Of a stretch of 64,000 bases of DNA, positions 57,892 through 64,000 are shown in pieces. Every line of letters begins with the position of its first letter. Position 1 is the first letter of the stretch. The DNA comes from an uncultured Granulosicoccaceae bacterium (GTDB lineage: Bacteria; Pseudomonadota; Gammaproteobacteria; Granulosicoccales; Granulosicoccaceae): positions 1 through 64,000 of the forward strand of contig CALFCF010000063.1 in the NCBI GenBank assembly GCA_937951345.1. Direction: 5' to 3'. The position numbers and the translations under genes are program-made. The notes beneath the pieces were generated by a model. The model was not told the DNA's origin and ran no database searches. It saw nothing but the letters and a program-made list of their open reading frames with translations.

Positions 57892-59492
57892 GTGCGTATG
57901 ACACAGCTCATCATGATGACCACGATCATCACGGCCCAGCTCCGGGTCTGACCCGCTGGCTATATACAACTAACCACAAGGATATCGGTACGCTGTACCT
58001 GTGGTTTTCACTGCTTATGTTCTTTATCGGCGGTGCAATGGCGCTGATAATCCGTGCCGAGCTTTTTCAGCCGGGTATACAGATAGTCGACCCGATGTTC
58101 TTTAATTCCATGACTACGATGCACGCTATCGTGATGATATTCGGTGTCGTCATGCCGGCGTTTGTCGGTCTGGCTAACTGGATGATTCCGATGATGATCG
58201 GTGCGCCGGATATGGCATTACCGCGACTCAATAACTGGAGTTTCTGGATAATGCCGTTTGCGTTCACCATCATGCTGTCCACGCTGTTTATGGACAGTGG
58301 CGGCCCGGCGGGTGGCTGGACGTTGTACCCGCCATTGACGCTGCAGATGGGTGACAGCTTTGCGTTTGTGATCTTTGCTATCCACTTTATGGGTATCTCA
58401 TCGGTGATGGGTTCCATAAACATCGTTGCAACTATTTTCAACATGCGTGCTAACGGCATGACACTGATGAAAATGCCGCTGTTCGTCTGGACCTGGTTAA
58501 TCACTGCCTTCCTGCTGATTGCATCAATACCGGTTTTCGCGGGCGCAGTCACGATGCTGTTGACAGACCGCTACTTCGGCACCAGCTTTTTCAGTGCCGC
58601 CGGTGGTGGTGACCCGGTCATGTTCCAGCATATATTCTGGTTCTTCGGTCACCCCGAGGTATACATACTGATACTGCCGGCTTTTGGTGTGGTCTCATCG
58701 ATCATTCCAACCTTTGCGCGTAAGCCGCTGTTTGGGTATGACTCGATGGTCTACGCAACGGCTTCCATTGCATTCCTGTCGTTCATTGTCTGGGCACATC
58801 ACATGTTCACGACCGGTATGCCACTTGCCGGGGAGCTGTTCTTTATGTTCTCGACGATGATGATCTCGGTGCCAACCGGGGTGAAGGTCTTTAACTGGGT
58901 CGCCACCATGTGGCGTGGTTCGATGACGTTTGAGACCCCCATGCTGTTTGCGATTGGCTTCGTGGTTATGTTCACGATTGGTGGTCTGTCGGGTTTGATG
59001 CTCGCGATTACACCGGCTGATATTCAATACCACGACACCTACTTTGTGGTTGCACACTTTCACTATGTTCTGGTTCCGGGCGCGATCTTCTCATTGATTG
59101 CAGCGACCTACTACTGGATACCCAAGTGGACCGGCAACATGTACGACGAGAAGTTGGGCAAGATCCACTTCTGGACATCGACTATCTTCGTTAATGTGCT
59201 GTTCTTCCCGATGCACTTTGTTGGACTTGCCGGTATGCCACGGCGTATCCCGGATTACAGTCTGCAGTTTGCTGACTGGAACATGATCGCCTCAATCGGT
59301 GCATTCGGTTTCGGTTTTGCACAGATAATATTTGTCTGGGTGGTTTACAAGTGTGTGCGTGGTGGTGAGAAAGCGACTGACGAGGTCTGGGAAGGTGCGG
59401 TTGGACTGGAATGGACAGTGCCGTCACCGGCGCCTTACCACACGTTTGAGGAACCACCTCCGCTGGCCGTTATTAATAAGAACCATTTTTGA
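57888..59492 (+). CDS. coxA: Cytochrome c oxidase subunit I
   Basis: 534 residues. Twelve hydrophobic segments and the haem-copper ligands are present: HAIVMIFGVVMPAFVGLANW, HPEVYILILPAFGVVS (CuB/His-Tyr region), WAHHMFTTGM and YFVVAHFHYVL. The N-terminus has a His-rich stretch (HHDDHDHHG), possibly metal-binding. Overlaps coxB by 4 bases (ATGA). Confidence 0.97.
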   Translation: MSAYDTAHHDDHDHHGPAPGLTRWLYTTNHKDIGTLYLWFSLLMFFIGGAMALIIRAELFQPGIQIVDPMFFNSMTTMHAIVMIFGVVMPAFVGLANWMIPMMIGAPDMALPRLNNWSFWIMPFAFTIMLSTLFMDSGGPAGGWTLYPPLTLQMGDSFAFVIFAIHFMGISSVMGSINIVATIFNMRANGMTLMKMPLFVWTWLITAFLLIASIPVFAGAVTMLLTDRYFGTSFFSAAGGGDPVMFQHIFWFFGHPEVYILILPAFGVVSSIIPTFARKPLFGYDSMVYATASIAFLSFIVWAHHMFTTGMPLAGELFFMFSTMMISVPTGVKVFNWVATMWRGSMTFETPMLFAIGFVVMFTIGGLSGLMLAITPADIQYHDTYFVVAHFHYVLVPGAIFSLIAATYYWIPKWTGNMYDEKLGKIHFWTSTIFVNVLFFPMHFVGLAGMPRRIPDYSLQFADWNMIASIGAFGFGFAQIIFVWVVYKCVRGGEKATDEVWEGAVGLEWTVPSPAPYHTFEEPPPLAVINKNHF

Positions 59493-59506
59493 TGCATACG
59501 GGCCAC

Positions 59507-59698
59507 ATGAATGACCCGATAAACGACGCGTCGGACAATCAAGCGGTTGCTGACGCCGCCGCGACTTCACGTGCCCGGTCTGCCCGACAAAAACGGGCAC
59601 GTATGATAAAGCTGGCATTGATATTGGCAGCTATTGCTATCGGGTTTTATGTGTTGAGTATTGTCTCGATAATTCATACGCGTGGAGGTGCTGCGTGA
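59507..59698 (+). CDS. Small membrane protein (cytochrome oxidase assembly-type)
   Basis: 63 residues from ATG 59507. A basic segment (RARSARQKRARMIK) leads into one transmembrane helix (LALILAAIAIGFYVLSIVSII) and a short tail. Small single-helix proteins lie at this place between coxA and ctaG in many proteobacteria and are thought to aid assembly. The start may be upstream at 59489, which would overlap coxA. Confidence 0.75.
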   Translation: MNDPINDASDNQAVADAAATSRARSARQKRARMIKLALILAAIAIGFYVLSIVSIIHTRGGAA

Positions 59699-60360
59699 AC
59701 GAAACCGGGTCAACTGCAAGCGAAGCAACGGCTGCAGATAACACGCCTGTCGATAAATCTGAACTGGCCCGTAAGCATTACGTGGTTGCAGGCAAAATGT
59801 TTTTGCTGGCCATTGCCATGTTTGGTTTCGGCTACGTGATGGTGCCGCTCTATGAGGTTATCTGCGAAGTCACAGGATTAAACGGCAAGACCGGGCGTAT
59901 TTCCGCAGTTGAAAGCGAACGACGTCTGGAGCAGACGTTGGCAGGCAACGATGCTGATGCACTGCAACGCGAAATTATTGTTGAATTTGTCGGTATCGTC
60001 AGCGCAGGCGGTAACTGGGAGTTCCGTCCCAACGAGCGCGAGATGCGTGTCAAGCTGGGGCAACAGTATGTGACCAGCTACTTTGCTAAAAATCTGTCTA
60101 CACAGCCCGTGGTTGGACAGGCATCGCCGAGTGTCAGTCCGTTTGCTGCAGCGAAGTACTTCAACAAAACAGAATGCTTCTGCTTTACGCGGCAGGAGTT
60201 TGAGGCAGGTGGCAGCCGGGATATGCCGGTAACGTTTGTCATCGACCCGAAGGTACCGGTCAACGTCGACCGCGTGACTTTGTCGTATACTTTTTTTAAA
60301 TCGAAGGATCAACAGTTGTCGTCGGTAACATTCGACAGCGGTGAACCTTCGGGTAGCTAA
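59695..60360 (+). CDS. ctaG: Cytochrome c oxidase copper assembly protein CtaG/Cox11
   Basis: 221 residues from GTG 59695, overlapping the small upstream gene by 4 bases. One membrane helix (about 32-55) and a periplasmic beta domain containing the copper-binding ECFCFTRQ sequence. Delivers copper to the CuB site of subunit I. Pfam-style Cox11 features YFNKTECFCF and PVTFVIDPKVP are clear. Confidence 0.96.
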   Translation: MNETGSTASEATAADNTPVDKSELARKHYVVAGKMFLLAIAMFGFGYVMVPLYEVICEVTGLNGKTGRISAVESERRLEQTLAGNDADALQREIIVEFVGIVSAGGNWEFRPNEREMRVKLGQQYVTSYFAKNLSTQPVVGQASPSVSPFAAAKYFNKTECFCFTRQEFEAGGSRDMPVTFVIDPKVPVNVDRVTLSYTFFKSKDQQLSSVTFDSGEPSGS

Positions 60361-60413
60361 AACAGCTGAAGGCTGTTTCGAATAATTTTTAAGTTTTCTG
60401 GAGAAGCAGCACC

Positions 60414-61301
60414 ATGAGTGCATCGTCCGGTTATTACATACCACATGAGGCTCGCTGGCCAATCGTCGGCTCAGTGGGTCTATTCCTGTTTTTTATGGGC
60501 TTCGGCTCATTCCTGAACGATGGCTCTCTGGGTTTACCGTTGTTACTTATCGGTGCAGCCATCATTGTCTGGATGATGTTCGGCTGGTTCAGCATGGTGG
60601 TGCGCGAAAGTGAAGCCGGTACCTACAACGGTCAGGTGGATGTGTCTTTCCGCATGGCGATGATGTGGTTCATATTCTCCGAAGTCATGTTCTTCGGTGC
60701 ATTCTTTGGTGCGCTTTTCTATGCCCGGCAGTTTTCAGGTCCGTGGATTAGTGGTGATGGCGGCGGCGGTGCTGCCATGACCAATGCGGTGCTCTGGAAT
60801 GGTTTTGACTATATCTGGCCTAACAACGGACCGGGCAAGATCGGTGATGGTTTTGCCTTCAACCAGGGTTTCACTGAAATGTCATGGTTCGGTCTGCCTT
60901 TGATCAACACACTGTTGCTGTTGACCAGTGGTGTGACTTGTACCATAGCGCATCACGCGATCAAAGACGGCAACCATGAGAAAATGGTGCGCTGGCTTGC
61001 TGCCACGGTCGGGCTCGGCGCCGTATTTGTCGCGTGCCAGGCGTACGAGTACTACCACGCTTATCATGCATTGGGGCTCAAGTTAACCACCGGTATATAC
61101 GGCTCGACCTTTTTTATGCTGACCGGTTTTCACGGTTTCCATGTGTCCATGGGAGCGATCATGTTGTTCTTTGTCATGTTGCGTGGCATGAAAAAACACT
61201 TCACGGCTGAAAATCACTTCGCCTTTGAAGCGGCTGCCTGGTACTGGCACTTTGTTGATGTTGTCTGGCTCGGCCTGTTTATCTTCGTGTATCTGGTATA
61301 A
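60414..61301 (+). CDS. coxC: Cytochrome c oxidase subunit III
   Basis: 295 residues with seven membrane helices and no metal. Typical pattern: PWPIVGS-like N-terminus (ARWPIVGSVGLF), FSEVMFFGAFFGALFY, TGFHGFHVSMGAIMLFFV and WYWHFVDVVWLGLFIFVYLV. GGAGAAG lies upstream of the ATG. Last gene of the operon; terminator at 61387. Confidence 0.97.
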   Translation: MSASSGYYIPHEARWPIVGSVGLFLFFMGFGSFLNDGSLGLPLLLIGAAIIVWMMFGWFSMVVRESEAGTYNGQVDVSFRMAMMWFIFSEVMFFGAFFGALFYARQFSGPWISGDGGGGAAMTNAVLWNGFDYIWPNNGPGKIGDGFAFNQGFTEMSWFGLPLINTLLLLTSGVTCTIAHHAIKDGNHEKMVRWLAATVGLGAVFVACQAYEYYHAYHALGLKLTTGIYGSTFFMLTGFHGFHVSMGAIMLFFVMLRGMKKHFTAENHFAFEAAAWYWHFVDVVWLGLFIFVYLV

Positions 61302-61386
61302 AGAAATTCATACGAATTTGACCCGTATCTACAACTGATCTGTGATTGATTGGTTGCTTCGGGTTAAATAAGCGGTCTTAAATGAG

Positions 61387-61420
61387 CAGCCCGGGTTTCT
61401 TTATCCGGGCTGTTTTTTTT
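61387..61420 (+). terminator. Rho-independent terminator of the cox operon
   Basis: CAGCCCGG-(loop of 10)-CCGGGCTG followed by eight Ts. It lies 85 bases after coxC, on the plus strand. Confidence 0.92.
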
Positions 61421-61566
61421 ACTGAGCTCGTTTCGTAGACGATGCGCTCGCGGTTGCAGGCCGGCGTCGTTAAATCCCGTTATACTTGCCCTCATATCGT
61501 GGTGTAATCAGGCGCCGTTAGCCACAGGCCTGCGCCACGTCCAATCTGTGTGAAGGGACTTATCAG

Positions 61567-62115
61567 TTGAAAAGTGTTTGCATTTATTGTGGTTCCTCCA
61601 GCGGCAACCTGGCAGCGTTTGAACAGGTTGCGGTGGCGCTCGGCCGAGAGCTTGTTGAGCGGGATCTGCAACTGGTTTACGGTGGTGGCAACATTGGACT
61701 AATGGGTGCCGTCGCGGATGCTGTGATGGCTGCAGGAGGCTCAGTTACCGGCGTTATTCCGTCAGCACTGATGGAAAAAGAAGTCGGTCATCGCGGGCTG
61801 ACGCATCTGCACATTGTTGATGATATGCATGAGCGCAAGGCGATGATGGCGCGCTTAAGTGACGGTTTTATCGCCATGCCCGGGGGCTGGGGGACACTTG
61901 AGGAAATATTCGAAGCATTAACCTGGCTGCAACTCGATATTCACCGAAAGCCCTGTGGTGTGCTGAATGCGGCAGGTTATTACGATCAGTTACTGGCCTT
62001 TCTGCAGCATGCGCATACTAGCGGATTCGTTAAAAAAGCCCATCACGATATGCTGATCCAGTCGGATGATCCAGGTACATTGCTTGAGCAAATGTCCGCT
62101 TTCAAATTACCCTGA
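61567..62115 (+). CDS. LOG-family nucleoside-5'-monophosphate phosphoribohydrolase
   Basis: 182 residues from TTG 61567 with GAAGGGA upstream. The family motif PGGWGTLEEIFE (PGGxGTxxE) and the Rossmann-like VCIYCGSSSGN and VYGGGNIGLMGAVADAV are present. LOG enzymes release base from nucleotide monophosphates; in plants this activates cytokinins. The bacterial substrate is not determined. Confidence 0.92.
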   Translation: MKSVCIYCGSSSGNLAAFEQVAVALGRELVERDLQLVYGGGNIGLMGAVADAVMAAGGSVTGVIPSALMEKEVGHRGLTHLHIVDDMHERKAMMARLSDGFIAMPGGWGTLEEIFEALTWLQLDIHRKPCGVLNAAGYYDQLLAFLQHAHTSGFVKKAHHDMLIQSDDPGTLLEQMSAFKLP

Positions 62116-62291
62116 TCCACTACCGAATTTCTGTCAAATTGCTGCGGGAGTGTGTACTGCCGGAATCGCGTTGTTTGCCGGATAAAACCAAACCAAGCCA
62201 ACACTGACAATTCAGCGTATCAATCGTTGTACCAGCTCCGGATACAGTGGCTTCATCGGCAACGACTATTGGTAACAACTACAGGCAAAGA

Positions 62292-62507
62292 CTATTGAAT
62301 GGGCGACGGGTTGATCTCCAGGACCCCGGTTGCCGCGGCGATCAGGATAATCACAATCGCCAGGATAGATAACCCGATACGCACCGTCAGCGCATTAACC
62401 GTACGTTTGGTTTCACCTTTATCCTTGACCAGAAAGTACAGGCCTGAAAACAGGCTGGCAATAATGAACAACAGCAGGATGATGATTATAAATTTGACGA
62501 AGAGCAT
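62292..62507 (-). CDS. DUF2909 twin-transmembrane protein
   Basis: 71 residues with two hydrophobic helices (about 5-27 and 44-64) separated by KDKGETKRTVNAL. Matches DUF2909 in length and pattern. In several gammaproteobacteria this small gene sits between the cox operon and SURF1, as here, though on the opposite strand. Confidence 0.88.
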   Translation of the reverse strand: MLFVKFIIIILLLFIIASLFSGLYFLVKDKGETKRTVNALTVRIGLSILAIVIILIAAATGVLEINPSPIQ

Positions 62508-62555
62508 AGCGGTGCCGATTAGACGTTCTTCTTCATTCTACGTTAAATCGTTGCT

Positions 62556-63413
62556 GTGAGGATTGGTCATCGCGAGTTCACCCCACCGTGGTGGGCAACA
62601 GCGTTGTTTATTGCGGTTGGTGTCACCATGCTGCTGCTGGGGCGATGGCAACTGGCCAGAGCCAGTGAGAAGATTCGACTGATGGCGGCTGCAGATACAG
62701 CCGCGAGTGCGCAACCGGTAGATGTTGCAACGCTCGGCCCCGCCGTTCGTTTTCCTGATCAGCAGACTGACGCAGGTTGTGAGTCACCGCCGCGAGATGC
62801 CGGGCACTATACCCGGGTGGCTGTAACGGGTGTATTTGATCCTGCGCGGCAGTTTCTGTGGGACAACCGTGTGCATAAAGGGGTGGCCGGATACGAGGTG
62901 CTGACCCCGTTGATGGTGTCCCTGGTGCCCTGTCTGAATGCTGATGCATCTGAACAGACGGTGGCCCTACTCGTTAACCGCGGTTGGGTGGCGGCGAGCC
63001 GTGATCGTTCGGTTCTGCCACAGATCAGCTTTGACAGCAAAACTGCGGCGTCTGCTACTGAGTTGGACTCTGCGACACCTGTCATGCTGGAGGGAATGCT
63101 GACGCAACCATCGAAAGGATTTGCCGGCAAGGATGCTTTGATAGATCGTGCCAGAACAAGCAGACCGTGGCCGGCGGTATTGCAGTATCCGGACTATCGT
63201 GCCGTTGCAGCTGAGCTTGGTATGCCCGTGTTGGCCGGTGTGTTACAGGCCACTAACAGTGCAACCCCGGCTGTGCTCGCTAACTTGTATAGCAACAACT
63301 GGTCGCCGGTTGCCAATGGACCTGAGAAGCACTACGGTTATGCGTTTCAATGGTTCGCCATGTTTGCCGCACTGTGCGTTATTTTCATTGTTACGAATTT
63401 ACGGAAGCACTGA
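62556..63413 (+). CDS. SURF1 family cytochrome oxidase assembly protein
   Basis: 285 residues from GTG 62556. Two membrane helices flank the periplasmic domain. SURF1 features: GRWQLARASEKIRL, FLWDNRVHKGVAGYEVLTPL, LLVNRGWVAASRDRS and the end HYGYAFQWFAMFAALCVIFI. It helps insert haem a into subunit I. A Cys-containing insert (GCESPP) is notable but of unknown use. Confidence 0.93.
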   Translation: MRIGHREFTPPWWATALFIAVGVTMLLLGRWQLARASEKIRLMAAADTAASAQPVDVATLGPAVRFPDQQTDAGCESPPRDAGHYTRVAVTGVFDPARQFLWDNRVHKGVAGYEVLTPLMVSLVPCLNADASEQTVALLVNRGWVAASRDRSVLPQISFDSKTAASATELDSATPVMLEGMLTQPSKGFAGKDALIDRARTSRPWPAVLQYPDYRAVAAELGMPVLAGVLQATNSATPAVLANLYSNNWSPVANGPEKHYGYAFQWFAMFAALCVIFIVTNLRKH

Positions 63414-63425
63414 TGACGGAAACAG

Positions 63426-63476
63426 TGATAGGACGGAAAAAATGATAGGACGGAAAGAGTGATAGGACGGAAAAAT
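63426..63476. repeat. 17-bp tandem repeat, three copies
   Basis: Three contiguous units of TGATAGGACGGAAAnnn, identical over the first 14 bases. It directly follows the SURF1 stop and precedes the Sco-like gene. Not part of a gene; each unit contains a Shine-Dalgarno-like AGGA, which may be fortuitous. Confidence 0.85.
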
Positions 63477-63591
63477 AATGAAAGAAGCGCTGATTCATTA
63501 TCTGCATTGCCGTACCTTGTTGAAATTTGGCTCAAAACTCAAAACAATTTGAGCACCACTGATAAAGACTAAACGGTATTACCACCCATTC

Positions 63592-64000
63592 ATGAATACC
63601 CAACAAACTGACACTATCGACCCGGCTGTACAGCGAAAATCCCGGATAAAACTTTTGACCTTGCTGGCTGCTTTTGCGATACCGCTGTTACTCGCTACTG
63701 CGTGGTTACATTATGTGCGTGTTAATGGCGGTGGGCTGGGCCTGTCTGCCCGTGGTGAGTTAATTCATCCGGCATTCCCGCTTGAACAAATTCAATTAGC
63801 TGAACGCGATGATCAATCCGGTACAACCGCGTTTGATGAAAGCGAATTGCAAGGTGTCTGGACGATGTTCTACGCACCGAGTGGCAAATGTGAGGATGCC
63901 TGTTTGCAGAATATCTATCACATGCGACAAGTCAGGCTGGCGTTGTCGCATCGCATGGAACGTGTACAACGGGTTTTATTGCTGGATAGTCCTGATCAGG
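63592..64000 (+). CDS. Sco/thioredoxin-like cytochrome oxidase assembly protein (partial)
   Basis: Open at the right edge; 136 codons are visible. A membrane helix (about 20-40) is followed by ELQGVWTMFYAPSGKCEDAC, which has the CX3C copper/redox site of Sco-type proteins, then QNIYHMRQVRLALSHRMERVQ, the next helix of that fold. Position behind SURF1 fits a role in copper delivery or thiol redox for CuA. The C-terminus, including the expected metal His, is outside the window. Confidence 0.85.
   Translation, partial: MNTQQTDTIDPAVQRKSRIKLLTLLAAFAIPLLLATAWLHYVRVNGGGLGLSARGELIHPAFPLEQIQLAERDDQSGTTAFDESELQGVWTMFYAPSGKCEDACLQNIYHMRQVRLALSHRMERVQRVLLLDSPDQ

Overview
The window looks like a chromosomal segment of a free-living, aerobic gammaproteobacterium. 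Supporting signs are the orders ntrB-ntrC, glyQ-glyS-gmhB-plsC, pilMNOPQ-aroK-aroB-damX with a divergent mrcA, and coxB-coxA-ctaG-coxC followed by SURF1. LPS-heptose biosynthesis, lipoproteins and type IV pili show a Gram-negative envelope. GC content is moderate. I cannot name the genus; a marine lineage near Granulosicoccus/Arenicella is only a guess. Most of the sequence is housekeeping DNA with no prophage, CRISPR array, tRNA or rRNA. The novelty lies in regulatory RNA, small transposon-derived repeats and odd protein architectures.

Layout. 1-500: a MITE-like repeat and a terminator. 730-3933: a pseudopilin, then a converging preQ0 operon queC-queD-queE in which QueD is a three-module fusion. 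4058-4245: a highly structured candidate noncoding RNA with GGA-bearing hairpin loops (CsrA-sponge-like). 4299-6923: ntrB-ntrC, with two NtrC-like boxes upstream. 7596-12084: glyQ, glyS, gmhB and an acyltransferase. 12119-13896: tatD (no standard start codon) and a YpfJ-like zinc protease. 14120-17180: P-loop ATPase, metA and an MscS channel as one overlapping operon. 17285-22815: a membrane-anchored HhH protein, a SLC13-type transporter, trmB, a region with an 18-bp inverted repeat, a glycine-zipper protein and an RRM protein. 23171-29708: tcdA, lipoproteins, a CinA-like protein, a sirtuin, a peroxiredoxin and rsmE.

29726-30118 is a second copy of the first repeat, interrupted by another 140-bp MITE that made a TTAG target duplication; the outer repeat supplies the stop codon of dnaG. 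dnaG lies directly behind gltB. Upstream of gltB come the DamX-like SPOR protein, aroB, aroK (with a 105-residue basic tail) and pilQPONM. mrcA diverges from pilM, and gltD, yqeY and rpsU follow on the minus strand. So gltB and gltD are about 13 kb apart, and the classic rpsU-dnaG neighbourhood is broken up. The rest holds tsaD, plsY, a BioC-like methyltransferase and the cytochrome c oxidase operon with assembly factors (ctaG, a small membrane protein, SURF1, a Sco-like protein cut by the window end) plus a LOG-family hydrolase.

Functional links. NtrBC, GltB and GltD handle nitrogen sensing and assimilation. PilMNOPQ, the pseudopilin, the PBP1a homologue and the SPOR protein belong to the envelope and pilus machinery. 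The cox genes encode a caa3-like terminal oxidase with a cytochrome c domain fused to subunit II. The que genes and trmB, tcdA, tsaD and rsmE cover tRNA and rRNA modification.
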